Positions 44,680-56,264 of a DNA stretch of 64,000 bases are shown piece by piece. The notes under the pieces are model-generated. The model was given only the letters and a program-made list of their open reading frames with translations. It had not been told where the DNA came from and did not search any database. Origin of the DNA: Gongronella butleri (Eukaryota > Mucoromycota > Mucoromycetes > Mucorales > Cunninghamellaceae). A program made the position numbers and the translations under genes. The DNA lies in assembly GCA_025201375.1 (NCBI GenBank), contig JAIWZP010000008.1, positions 248,001 through 312,000 on the forward strand, in the 5' to 3' direction. How positions within the stretch are numbered: the stretch's first letter is position 1; every line of letters starts with the position of its first letter.

Positions 44680-45840
44680 GCACCTGAAATTGCCCCCATT
44701 GTAACCACATTTAGACCATTAAACTCTCTCTTTGCATCGAATTGTTCACAAACGCGTAAAAAAAACAAAAATGGACTTTTGCGCGCCCTCTTTTGCAAAA
44801 CCCACGGTGGTGACAGGGTGTCATTGAGCCATTGCTCCAGCTGTGCACGTGCAGACATTATATGAATAGGTCGCGTGCGTGAAAAAGCAAAAAAAGGAAT
44901 AATCGGCCTTTTTTCGACGAAGTAGCAGTCTACAGTGTGTGTGCTTATTACACCGATGATTCTATGCTTGGTCGTTGCAAGCAGATCCCACTCTTGCCAT
45001 CATTGCGGCCACTGGGATCGCTCGCAAGAACAATTTTCAAAAATGACGGATTGTCCAAGGGGTACATTGAGAAAGAGTCTTCGGACCACCCACGCCATTC
45101 ACACACATGACAAATGCGTCTCGTTCACGATGGAAATGCACCAAAAATCTAGGGTGAGTTGACTAGGTTTGGCGTAAAATGCGTTTGACGTCTTATTTTT
45201 TTTTCGACTCAAGGTCATCTCAACGAAACGTGCCTGTATCTCGATGAAACTCACGTCATCAAAAAGAGCATAGCTCGCTGCGTACGTGAACATGGGTGAT
45301 CCATGAAAATAGTCATTTTTTAGCATTTTTGACACGGTTTCAAAATTATAGATATTTTTCGACGCGTGATAAACTGCGTCAGACGTCGATTGAGACGCGC
45401 CTGTTCCTAATCAAATCCACGCGCCTGGCGTCTCTCTCGCTAATGGACGCGTCAGGAGAGATATATGAGCGCATTTTTCCCGTGCACTTTGCTTTTGAAT
45501 TTAATAGATCTAAAATCAAGACTTGCTCGTCAACCAGCTGGTCGATCCCACTCATCTTCGGTACTTTTGCGAGGTTTCTCCACGCGGCATCTTCTATGAA
45601 AACTTGATTCGAATTTGGGATCCCACTTTTTTTTTCCGTTTTGATTTGAAATCGCGGGCTTGCTGGCGCCCCAATCATTGGGGACAGCTTGGGCGCCCTC
45701 CATTTTTTTTATTTTTTTAGCTGGTCCGCGCTTCAGTGCTTGAGTCAGCGAGACCCAGCAATCCCATAATTTACCCCCTTTTTTATTTCTATTCCTTTTT
45801 TTTTTTTTTTTTTTTGACGCACAAAGGCGATTGAATTGAT
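44680..45840. repeat. Convergent intergenic region with a decayed family-A repeat
   Basis: About 44,950-45,660 carries repeat fragments: 'ggattgtccaaggggtacat' parallels 8,750, and 'acttgctcgtcaaccagctg' parallels 450 and 9,225. A T run (45,797-45,815) lies near the 3' end of the leftward HTH gene. No gene recognised. Confidence 0.55.
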
Positions 45841-47040
45841 TTATTTTTTTTTCTTTCCGTACAAGAGTTCTGGATTCTTTCGAATAAGCTCGTCAATGTC
45901 CTCGTCTTCGTGCACCCAGAAGTTAATAGTTCTGATCCCGAGCTTGTTGGTGATGAATCGCTTGACGGTGTCGGGTTTGAGGTCCAATTCGTCGTATTTG
46001 ATAAAGAAGCGGTCGACAGCCTCTGTCTTTGACATGGATGGGTACTTTTCAAACAAGCGGGTGAAGTATTCGGCATGCTCGTCGTTCAAAACGGGTTTGC
46101 GGCCGCCGCGTTTCTTTGGTTCTTGCTTGGGAGGAGCAGCACTCTCCTTTTTTTGCTTGGGGGGTTCGGCCTTTGTCACTTTTTTCGGTGCTTGTTCGTC
46201 GTGGGCAGTCACTTGTGCTTTTTTGCTGCGTGTGCTCGTGATGCCGATGGCACTGGCCCGTTCCTTTTTGGCGGCAGCGACCCGGCCGTACGCGGTGCTT
46301 GGGACGACATTGAGGCGCTTTGCCGTGTGGACGATGGGCGTCTCGGGGTGGGTGAGCACATAATCGACGAGCTCGCGGCGTGTTTCTGCTGAATATTTGC
46401 GTCGCGTGGTGGTTTCCCGGTCTTTTGCCACGGGCGGCTCTGCTTCCTTTGTTTTTGTGGCTGTCGTAATGGTCGGCACCGATTGATCGTCCTCGTAGTC
46501 GTCGTTGTTGTTCCGTGACAGAGGCTTCAAGGTGTCTTTAGCCTTGGCAACTGGCGCCTTTATCTTGATTTTATCATTCTGGTCATTTTTGGCGTTGCTC
46601 AATTCCTTTTTGGCGGCTGCCACCCAGGTTTGTGCGGTCCTTGGGTTGACGTCGAAGCGTTTTGCCTCGTGGGTGACGGGCGTGGTGGGGTGGGCGAGCG
46701 CAAACTCGATGAGACTGCTGCGTGTGTCCGGCAAGTACTTTTTGTACGTTTTCGTAGGGATTTGCACCGATGCGCCTGGCATTGTCGTGGTGCCTGTTCC
46801 TGCCATTGCTACTGTTACTGCCGTTACTGAAATGGGTGCGTCAGCGGTGCTGCCAGGCACAAATTGATCGCCGTCGCTGGCCGATTCCACGCCATGATGC
46901 GTCAAATCAAAGATATCACTGCCTTTTTGCGCCACCAGCCAGTCGTACGCTCTGCTGTCGTCTTCGCTGTCTTGATCCCACGCATCATCTTCACCCAAGC
47001 CGAAATCGTCGTATTCGTCGTAATCGCTATATTGAGACAT
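45841..47040 (-). CDS. Protein with three helix-turn-helix modules, transposase-like DNA-binding architecture
   Basis: Single exon, 399 aa, starting MSQYSDYDEYDDFG (the frame is open upstream, but through poly-Phe leader). The N-terminus is acidic. Two homologous modules follow: about residues 98-143 ('FALAHPTTPVTHEAKRFDVN') and about 222-267 ('YVLTHPETPIVHTAKRLNVV'). Both start with a [KR]Y-L/S-x-[DE]TR helix and end in 'VAAAKKE'. A third, different HTH of Tc1/IS630 type lies at about 315-372: 'RGGRKPVLNDEHAEYFTRLF' ... 'LKPDTVKRFITNKLGI'. No DDE catalytic domain follows. Likely nuclear DNA-binding; a domesticated transposase N-terminus is the preferred inference. Not tied to a named family. 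Confidence 0.6.
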   Translation of the reverse strand: MSQYSDYDEYDDFGLGEDDAWDQDSEDDSRAYDWLVAQKGSDIFDLTHHGVESASDGDQFVPGSTADAPISVTAVTVAMAGTGTTTMPGASVQIPTKTYKKYLPDTRSSLIEFALAHPTTPVTHEAKRFDVNPRTAQTWVAAAKKELSNAKNDQNDKIKIKAPVAKAKDTLKPLSRNNNDDYEDDQSVPTITTATKTKEAEPPVAKDRETTTRRKYSAETRRELVDYVLTHPETPIVHTAKRLNVVPSTAYGRVAAAKKERASAIGITSTRSKKAQVTAHDEQAPKKVTKAEPPKQKKESAAPPKQEPKKRGGRKPVLNDEHAEYFTRLFEKYPSMSKTEAVDRFFIKYDELDLKPDTVKRFITNKLGIRTINFWVHEDEDIDELIRKNPELLYGKKKK

Positions 47041-47330
47041 TTGCAAAAAGGAGAAAAAAAAAAAAAAGGCAAAAGAGAGAGAGAAAAAAAGGAGCAATCA
47101 CCATGAAAAACCCCAGTTTTACAGAATTATCCCAAATAGGCAACGTGGCCTGGATTGGACCAAAAATGACTGTTTTGTTGATGTTTGGCCTTTGTGCAAA
47201 AAGTCGCGTCCGAAAAAAGGGGCCGCCGCCCCAATCGGGCGTGTTTCAGGCGCGTATCACACGTCGAATAAAGCAGGGGTATTTTTTTTATTTTTCATCG
47301 ACAGGCAATTGAGATGTGCGAAAAAAAAAT
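47041..47330. other. Intergenic gap between the HTH and PH-protein genes
   Basis: 290 bases, tandem leftward genes; A-rich leader of the HTH gene at 47,041-47,100. Nothing else recognised. Confidence 0.4.
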
Positions 47331-50300
47331 TCAAGTATAGCAATATTGGTCCATTTCGTGCTGGATGGCCCAGAGCCATGCTTCCTTGTCGTTTTGCGAA
47401 TCTGCGAGGAAGGAAAAGGTGGCGCCTTTGCGGCCGAGGCGGTGGCCGAGCTTTAGATGGCTCAAGTGTTCGCGGACGAGCATGACGACGTGGTTTCTTG
47501 AGAACGAGTAGCGCTGCCACAGAATAAAAGCGCATTCGTGCAGCTGCGGCCGCGTGACGGCGCCCGCCAGGGTGAATACATGCGCCAATTCGGGCTCGTG
47601 AGGCTGCTGCGCCGATCGTGTCTGCTGGTGGCGCGGCGCTTGAACATCTGACGGGCGGTCGGCGCCAAACGCATAGGTTGCCTTGTCGTTGTTCAACGAG
47701 ATGTACCTGTATCTCTGCATCATGGCGCCACCGCCGCAGTAGCGGTGCAAAAACAGGCCGTGCCCGCGCACAAGCACGCACAAATACCGTCGATATGTCT
47801 TTTGACCGTCCAAACGCGCAAACAAAAGCCCTGATTGCTATTTTTTTTTTTTAAAAAAAAAGGTCATGAGCGCGCTGTTTTTTTCTTCTTTTCGCTTTTT
47901 TTCCCCTCCCCATTTTTTTTTCTCTCTCTTTTTTTTCCATTTTTTCCCCTCTTTTCCCCTCTTTTTTTATCATACCAAGATGGGGTGGTCCATGCGCCTG
48001 TACCAGAGGCTTGCTTTTGCCTGTGTTTGGACGATGCCATAATCTCGTGCGGCGTGTGCGTAAGCAATGGCCTTGCGCAAGCGGCGCAGCCACTCAAACA
48101 TGGCTTGGGCGGACGACGCCTCGAATTGGATGGTATCTGCGGCGTTTCCGGCGTAAACGAGTTGGAACAGGCGCTTGCGGCGCTTTGCGTGTTCGTCCAG
48201 CAGGTTGGCGGCGGAGCCTTCGGGGGAGGTGAGGCGGCTGGGGTGCTGCTGGTCCTGTTGGCTCGGCGATGTGGGTGTGGATGCGGTGGATGGATCATTG
48301 GCCAGAGATGCGGAGGCGGTGGTTGTTGTGCGCACGGGCGCAACGTGGCTGACGAGTGTGAGATCAATGACGGCAAACGCGTGTGCGATGTGCTCCCCGC
48401 GGCGCATGAGCTCCTGGAGGTGCTCGCGCTCCCAATGCGTGGACGATGCGTAGCTGAGCCATGACTGTGGACGGCCCCTGGCGTCATGGCCATCGCCAGT
48501 GTCATGGTCGTGCCTGTGGTGCCGGCGAAACATATTGGCATGTGTGAGCGACGCCTTGGTCAAGAACTTTTTGGACAATTGCGGAATGGACGATGCTGCG
48601 TGTGCAAACCATGTGCGTGCGCGCGCGTCCGTAGACACCGATGGCGACGCATTGGCCGGCAACTTGGCTTTGCCAGGCTCCATCAGAAATAAAAAATGGC
48701 CCTCCAGCACCGCATACACTCTTTGCTGCTGTCGTGCCTTTTTAAATTGCCCATCCTCGGTCGACTGGAGTAAAAAATCTTCCAGCGGTCGCGGCATTGT
48801 CTACACAAAAAAAAAAAAAGGTTAATTTGCTGCGAAATACGTCTTTTTTTTATTTCATCGTTTACTGGCAGATCTGGCGGCAGGTCAGTAGCCATTTCCT
48901 TGTCCAGGTCGTGCAATTCGAGCGTGTGTTCCTAATTGCATCATCGATGGATGAGCTTTGGCCAAGGGGGAGGGCGTTTTTGCCATTTTTTGATTTTTAT
49001 TTTATTTTTATTTTTATTTTTTACCTTGTTGATGCATTGGGGTCCGAGGATGGACGCGTCGTCATTGATCCATTCCATGCGTCCCTGGGCACCGGTTTGC
49101 GATGATGATTCATGGGCGTTTCCACGGTGGTGCCAGCAGAGAGCGAGGCGGCGCATGGCCAGGGCAGCCTCTGGGTTTTGAAGATGGAGCCATTGACTGC
49201 GCTGGCGTGCAGCAGGTGTGCGGCGTTGCCTGTGATGCTCATGGTGTTCATGGTGATGATGATGATGGGGTTGGTGGAGGTGGTCGTCAGCGTCAGCCAT
49301 GTCATTGAGCATGGCGTATAAACAGCGTTTAAGGTCTTGTGCGCTTATGGTGACGATGGACGAGGAGGAAGAGGGGGAGGCGAGTGCGTCGTTTTCGTTG
49401 CCATTAAGAGCGTCGTCGAGGGTATCCAAAGGCAAGCGGATAATGGCCGGATGGAGCCATGGAACGCGAATATCGATGAACTTCGGCCACAGGGGCTTTG
49501 TGCAGCGTGTGTCGGGAAAGAAGAACGGATCGAGCTGTGCATAAGGGATGCATTGATAAAGAGCCATGTACCAGTCATGTGCGGCGCGTGCGGTGGGTGC
49601 CTGAAGCGCGTACGTCGTGCGTCCGCCTGATTTATTCTCGTGTTGCAGCATGATTGTCGAATCGTCCAATCGAATTGATAAATGCGTTACCGACGCGCCT
49701 GACGCGTGGAACCGCGGTCGTCCGTGCCTGTGAGCCGTCTTTGGCGGCGCCTGCTTTTGAGTTTTTTGCTGTTTTTGCTGTTTTTGCTTGTTTTGCTGTG
49801 TTGTTGACGGCTTTTTGCGCGGTGCAGACGATGCGGAAGCTATGGAAGAGGCTGCATCATAAGAAAAATAAATGACGTGGGCCAGTCGTGGTCCGTGGAG
49901 GAGTAATGGCGAGACGAGAAACAGCTCCAGGGCATTTGGTCTTAGGACGGCGCGGAATTCGCGCCAACTTAACCTTGTTTCTTGCCGCTCGATTTCGCGC
50001 TGCTGCTGGTGTTGGTCCATGGCTGTCTGAGGATGCTGGTGATCCATGTCGTGTCGCTGTTGCCGTCTTAGCTGGCGTTGCTGCCGCGACGTGTACCAAA
50101 CCACTGTCTTTGTACACAGCAGGCGGCCCTGCTTGAGCACGCCTTGCGATTGCCCATGGTTGGCAGCAAGACGCGTCCTTGTCACGGCAACACTGTGCAA
50201 TTGCGACGTCGCGCGCACAGACGCCACAAGCGATGGCAATTCCAGCTGCTGCGGCGCCAACACATCGTCTTGTGCCTGGCGTTGCTGCGTATGCGTCGTC

Positions 50301-50579
50301 GGCGACGCAAGCGTCTCGTGAATCGCCGGCACATGCCCGACCACAAGCTGCTCCACCGCCGGCCGCGGGGACACGCGCACCGGCTTCTCATTGGGAAACG
50401 CCGACTCGTCACTGGAAACAAAAAAAGGGTAAAAATGGCCGCGTGAGCATACCCCCTGGCCTATTTGAATAAACACTAAAAAAATAGTCTTTTTTTTTTT
50501 TTTGTTACCTTGACGGCGCCAAAGGGTATAGTCGTGACGGCGAGTCATCCCAGGTATCCACTGTGTTGATATGTATCAT
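47331..50579 (-). CDS. Three-PH-domain protein, tentatively Spo71/Mug56-like
   Basis: Exons 50579-50509, 50411-49025, 48931-48866, 48800-47976 and 47837-47331 give 951 aa. Three PH-like modules each end in the typical Trp helix. The first (about residues 130-335) contains 'RLSWREFRAVLRPNALELFL' and closes 'HDWYMALYQCI'. The second (about 510-770) contains 'RVYAVLEGHFLFLMEPG' and closes 'MFEWLRRLRKAI'. The third (784-951) contains 'SGLLFARLDGQKTYRRYLCV' and closes 'EAWLWAIQHEMDQ'. Low-complexity Gln/His/Ser inserts interrupt them. A segment 'LWPKFIDIRVPWLHPAIIRL' after the first PH recalls fungal Spo71/Mug56 proteins, which recruit Vps13 to prospore membranes; this is a weak resemblance. Phosphoinositide binding is inferred. 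Confidence 0.6.
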
Positions 50580-52533
50580 ATTAAAGGTATAAATTTTTAA
50601 AAAAAAAATGGGCGGGAAACAAGCGTCAGAGCCGGGTCTATTGATATGGGCGCATCGAAAGAGGTCTAAAAGTAAAAGAAAAGAAAAACGACGGCACGAG
50701 ATGACCAAGCGACAAGAAAAAAAAAAAAAAAAAAAAAGAGAGAAAGAGAACAAGCAATAGAGAGAAAAAGACCGTGTGCTCGTGTCACGCCCTCCCTCGA
50801 TGAAAAAAAAAAGGGGGGGGACCATTGCCTTTTTGGGCCCAATGGCACAAAATGCCGCCCGGTCCACCAGGCGAGGCTCTTGGCCATCAATTTATTGTTG
50901 TTCCCAAAAATATTCGGGTGTCACTGTGTCTTATTTTTGAGAATCATCATTGCACTCACACTTTTTTTCTTTGATTACATTTGAAGCTGCAAACCTTCAC
51001 TTGCTGCAAACCTTCACTTTTTGTTCAATTTCCATCGTACTTTTGGAGAGGCTGGATGAAATCGGCATAGAATTGGCGCTAGCCCAGCTGAAACGAGGGG
51101 TAAAAAGTCAAAATCATGCAAAAGTGCCATCCTGACACCCGCCATGCAATTCTGAGCCCTCGGGCTCCATTCAAGATCGCCATCTTGGCATGCAAATCCA
51201 TGATAAAAGCATCTCAAGTCGCAAATTTGGAAAGAAAAAAATTGTGTTTTTTGCAAAATACTTGCGAACAAGCCAAGGCAAAACGATCAAAGGTGAAGGG
51301 TGGACAACGCCAAACTGAATGCATACCAATAAAAGGCGCAATGAAACGAAAGAAAAGGACAAACGACGCAGAAACAATAAGATTTAACGTTTTACGCGCC
51401 AACATTGTACCCATCATTAGCGTGGCACGAAAAATGAAGGTCAGTTTTTGTTACAAATGAAAGAGGAGGAAGCAGGCTTTCATTTGAACCCTTCTATGCG
51501 TCCCTGGGAGCACCAATTGGCGAACGCTGCCTGTTCGAAATGTGGGCGCGCAGCCAGGACCATTTTTGCCATTTTTCCACCCAATATCTCATATCATCCT
51601 CAAACATGGAGGGTCTGTGGCTCCCAAAGAGCGGTGACATTGAGCCAAGTTTCAGGAGATTCTACATTGTGGATGTCGAGAAAATCGCAATTTTATGAGC
51701 TGGTGGCCCTTGCTTCATATGCTCATCCTTTGATGGCAAAATGCACTAGAGTCGAAGAGTCAGCATTTTCAAAGAGACAATCATCCAATGTTCCATATGT
51801 ATGCAATGCGTGGTGTGGTGATGATGCACAATCCTGAATATCGACGCGTTGAAAACCACCTTCAAAAAACGCGGTTTCGACGCGCCGGCATTCACGTGTA
51901 AGCGCGTTTTTTTTGCGACCCTCCGGCATGTACGTGTGCGCACGATCGGGATGCACAAGATATGCTCTTTGCAGGCCGCTCAAAGCACGTTGTCGGCTTA
52001 TGGCATTGGATTGAAAATCTGGTATTTTAGTGTTCCCTTGACCCTTTTCTCGGAAACCAGCGCAACAACTTACGACCTTGCCGGCACAAGAATTGATGAG
52101 GGCACATTGATCCTGCTACCCTCCAAGTTGTATAGCAATCCAGCGACCTATTTAGATTTTTGAAAATTGGCCAGGGGTTCATCCATGGATTTTGGCCATT
52201 TTTAAACCTGGCTGCTGCTCGCCATCTAATGATCGCAGGACTGCAAGAGTGGGCTCAAATGAAAGCCTGTCGCACAGCCATTCTAGTGAGGTGCAAGGAT
52301 CAGCAAATAGCCTTTGACGACGCCCGTGAAAAAGCCAAAGTAGGTGTTTTATCGCGTTTATGCAATTTTACTCGCGTCTCAGATGGTGCTCCAGAATAAA
52401 CCCGGTGCCATTTGCGAGCCAGGAGGCTGCCGTCTCATTTATCTGCGCAGTACAATGCCGGACTCCTTGTTTACTTTTCAAGCAATGACATGAAACATTA
52501 GTGATGATGATTGTTTATTGCTTTTTTCTCTCT
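50580..52533. repeat. Intergenic region with probable decayed repeats; no gene
   Basis: A-rich leader of the PH gene up to about 50,830. From 51,000 to 52,450 the sequence has the style of the dispersed repeats (mixed short words such as 'tttttgccatttttccacc', 'ttcaggagattctac'), but alignment to the other copies is not clear by eye. Short frames on both strands lack domains. Confidence 0.4.
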
Positions 52534-54142
52534 TTATGCATGATGGTCTGGCCGTTTTTTCCGCCCTGCAAACAGGTCGAGTGCGAGTTTGAGTCCGCGC
52601 TTTTGTCGCGTGGGTGTGGCGATGGTGGCTGGCTTGGGCGACATGTACGCGCCGGGCGTTTCGATAGTAAGCGGGTGCTTCAGCACGTCCAATGGCGTGC
52701 TGTGTGCGGCCGACCGATCAAAAGCATCCGCGTTGACGCCGACGCGCGTGTGGCAAAACGCGTGCACCATGACTTTCACCAGATCATGGCGGTGTTTGAT
52801 GGACGGATTGAGTGCGGCGCCAGCACCGGCATCAATCATGGCTTGCGCACGGTCTAAATGTTGCACCAGCGCGTCCACGGCCTTTTGCTTGGCGGTGGCG
52901 TCGTACCGCACCGTCGTCAATCCTGTTGAAAAAGAAAAAAAATGAGCCAAAAGTGCCCAAATTTGTCTTGTTTTTCCATTTTTTTTTTTCAGTTGTGTAC
53001 CGCAAGACGTGAGCATGGTTTGCCATGTGGACGTGTGCATGAATTGCATGAAGCTGTACTCGAGTAATAAATACACGGCGCGTTTGGCCTTGTCAAAGCA
53101 GCCGCTCAGCAGCTTGGCATCCAGTGCCTGGATAATCTCGCCGCGCACCGTGTCGTCGAGATTCACCTCAAAAAAACTGCTCTTGGACACGTACGTCTCA
53201 TAGAGATGCTGCGCCGTCGCCCATTGCTGCGCCTCGGACACGCATGCCGCTTCCAGCTGCTCCAATTCCATGTAAAAAAACTGAAAGAGAGAGAAGTTAA
53301 AAATGAAAAAAGAATGGGGAATGATCCTGCACTGCTGGTTCGTTTAGTTTTTTTTTTTTTTTTTTTTTTGTCAATCCTCTTTTTACCAGATTCTCGCAGC
53401 TGTATTCCTGCAGGAGGTGGAGTAAAAAGTAGCAGAGCGGGACTTTTGAGGCCAGCATGCAAGGGAGACCATGCTGCTGAATATCCTGGAGACACATGTC
53501 GTGAGCGGCAAGAGCCAGTCTGTGTGGCGAGTCCATGATATCACCCGAAGAGTGGCGGCGGCGCACCTTTTGTGCGGGATCGAGACTGTTTGCAGGTGCT
53601 GGAGCTTGCGATGATAAAGATGATGGTGACAGCGGCGGTGCGGGGTTGAATTTGGTGGCGAGGGTGGTGGTGATGATGCTCGAGATGGAATTGGACCTTT
53701 GCAATCTTTGTGGATTTGAGGAGGACATGGAGCTGTTTGTAGACAGCGATGATGACGCGGTGGTGATGGTGGATGACGACGATAGCGACGCGGTCGTGGA
53801 ATTAAACGTGTAAAGATCTGGGATCTGCAATTGCTCGTATGCGGGCACATGATTATCATTGTCATTGTCGTCTTGGTCAATGTCCATGGCCATGGCCATG
53901 GGAGCATGCGCCGTCGGATGGATCATGTCGTCTAGCATCCCGTGCGCCAGCAATTGCATCATGCTGCTGCGCCGGCGCTGCGTAGAAACAACATTGTCCA
54001 CAAGCACATCCGTCACCATCGATGTGCGCCGTGATTTATTGATCGATCGTGGCGTCCGCATTGACAAGAATGTTTCAAACGTGCTCGGATCAGACGTGTT
54101 GATGTACGACGACGGACGTCTTTTTTTCGTACTGCCAAACAT
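52534..54142 (-). CDS. RGS-domain regulator of G-protein signalling
   Basis: Exons 54142-53387, 53280-53001 and 52922-52534 give 474 aa. RGS proteins accelerate GTP hydrolysis by G-alpha subunits. Residues 1-225 are disordered: basic ('GSTKKRRPSSY', 'RRRSSMMQLLAHG') and then a Ser/Thr-rich low-complexity run. The RGS fold covers about 228-355: 'LPCMLASKVPLCYFLLHLLQ', 'ENLFFYMELEQLEAA', 'YETYVSKSSFFEVNLDD', 'CFDKAKRAVYLLLEYSFMQF'. The C-terminus is basic ('TPTRQKRGLKLALDLFAGRK'). The phase-0 first intron joins 'ENL' to 'FFYME'; the second rebuilds Gly. It could regulate pheromone or nutrient receptor signalling; which G-alpha it acts on cannot be told. Confidence 0.87.
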
Positions 54143-54406
54143 ATCAAAAAGTGAGCGAAAAAAAGAAAAAAAGAAAAAAGAGAGACAAAAGAGAGAACAA
54201 AAAAAGAGCGAAAAAAAGAGATTGAAAGAGAGAGATGGGTCAACAAGGAGAAAGAGCCGACGATTTGTGGCCATGGCAAGGTCGCGCCTCCTTCGCAATT
54301 GCCTCCAAGCAAGGAGGCCTTGCCTTCCAAGCAAAGCATTGAACCATGCTCTTTGACTTCCCCTAAAGTCAAAAGAAAACCAACTCACCTTCCCTTCCCT
54401 CCCCTT

Positions 54407-54437
<31 letters not shown>

Positions 54438-55021
54438 GCTCTCTCTCTCTCTCTCTCAAAACGGAGACGGGATGGTAAAGGTCAACTTTCAAGGGCCGGC
54501 GCAGCTGGTGTGCCGGGTCCTCTTTTTTTTTCTTTTTCTTTTTTTACGCGTTCTCCTTTCTTTATCGCGCGTCCTCCTATTTTTTTGTTTCCCGTGTTAT
54601 TTTTACACAAGATCCTCGTTTTCGCTTACTGTTTTGCTTTTTTACGCCGCGCCATCATCTGCAAAGAGCTGCGAAAAAGGACGCTCTTTGTCTGCTTCCG
54701 TATGGGCAGGCCTCCCCCTTTTTTTTTTTTCGCTCGGTGACGCCGACCCACGCGTTGGATGCGCGCAATTGCACGTGCTCGCGTCATGGCCGCGCCATCT
54801 TTTCCACTTTTTCTCTCACAGACAACCCTCCAGGGGAATAAAACACATCCATGGGCCTATTTTTCTTTTTAATATTTCATAATGATGTCAAGTTTGGAGG
54901 TTTCCAGGGGAATGGGGGGGGGCGAGGGAGGGGAACGGGGGACGGGAGGGGTGGTGGTGGTGTACGAGTGAAATCGTGCATTTTTGTGTGTGTGTGTGAA
55001 AAAGAGACGCCATTTTGTCCT
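54143..55021. other. Intergenic: RGS gene leader and CAND1 3' flank
   Basis: A T run (54,414-54,437) followed by (CT)n at about 54,439-54,457. G-rich stretch at 54,910-54,960 on the plus strand and a (GT)n tract at about 54,985-54,998. No gene recognised. Confidence 0.45.
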
Positions 55022-56226
55022 CTATGCGGACAGGTCCATAAAGTCGCCCATGCGCGACTCGCGCTTGTCGGTCTCCTGGAGCGTCGCCTTGTAGTCCTCG
55101 CCGAGCGGGCCAGCCTTGACAATTTCGATAAATTCTTCAAATTTGGGACTGTTGCCTATTTCATGAGAAAAAAAAACAACAACAACGCGTCAGCAACACG
55201 ACACATCCAGTGCGTCTAACATGGTGGTTTTTGATCTTTACCCGTGTCGGCAATATTGGACAGGGATGCGATGCAGCGCAGCGTCGCGCGCACAACCTCT
55301 TGGTTCTTTTCCATCTCTTGTTTGACGGCATTGCTTCGCAGTTTGACATCCAGGGTGGCTTTCAGGGGCACGACAAAGTCATCCAGCTCTATTTAAATAT
55401 AAAAAAAGGAGCAAAAGGGCGGCGGCAACAACCAGGGTCAATGCAAATGAAAAAAAGGGGGAGGGGGAGCAGTGGCCCTTTTTTTTTTTGGTGGATGCTT
55501 ACTTTGGCAGACGGCGGTCGGGGCGACCTTGCTGAGGCGTGTCAGCATGAGGTAAACGAGCATTTTGATGTCGTGTTCGTCGGTCAGGCCGGCGCGCACG
55601 CAGTCGACATAGCCATGGATGTCCATTTTGTCCAGACACGTCGACAGCAGGCTATACAGGCACTCGTAAGCGGCCTTGCGGATCTCTAGGCCGTCGTCCA
55701 CCTTGTGCTTGAATGGACCCATCTCCACCGTGTGAATCAATGCCTCCTGGAGGATGGAAAAGGATGAAAAAAATGGAATTAGCACGTTTTTTTTTTTTTT
55801 TTGGCTTGATTCTCCCTTGTTTCCCCTCCTTTGTTTTTTTTTACGTTGATGATCGTGGCGTCGTAGAGCAAGGGCAACAGCGTTGGCAGGACGTCGCGCA
55901 CCAGGTAGGGTTTGCGGTGCAGCGCGGAATTGATGGTCAAAAGCGCAAGGCGACGCACGTTCTAACGAAAAACGAGCAAATAGAGGCGGTGTCAGTCCTT
56001 GCTTGCGATTTTTTTGAGGAGGGGAGCAAGGGGAGCGTGTTACAATGTCAGTGTCGGTCAGCAGAACCAGGAAGCGATCAATTATCGGCACAAGCAAGCT
56101 GTCATTGTCCTGCGAGGGATCGACCACAATGTATTTGAAAGCGGTGGCCACCGTCGATCGCAATGGTGCCGACGGCGATGTCAGACCCGCCTAGCCAAAT
56201 GTAAAAGAAAAAAAAAGGGAGCCATT

Positions 56227-56264
<38 letters not shown>

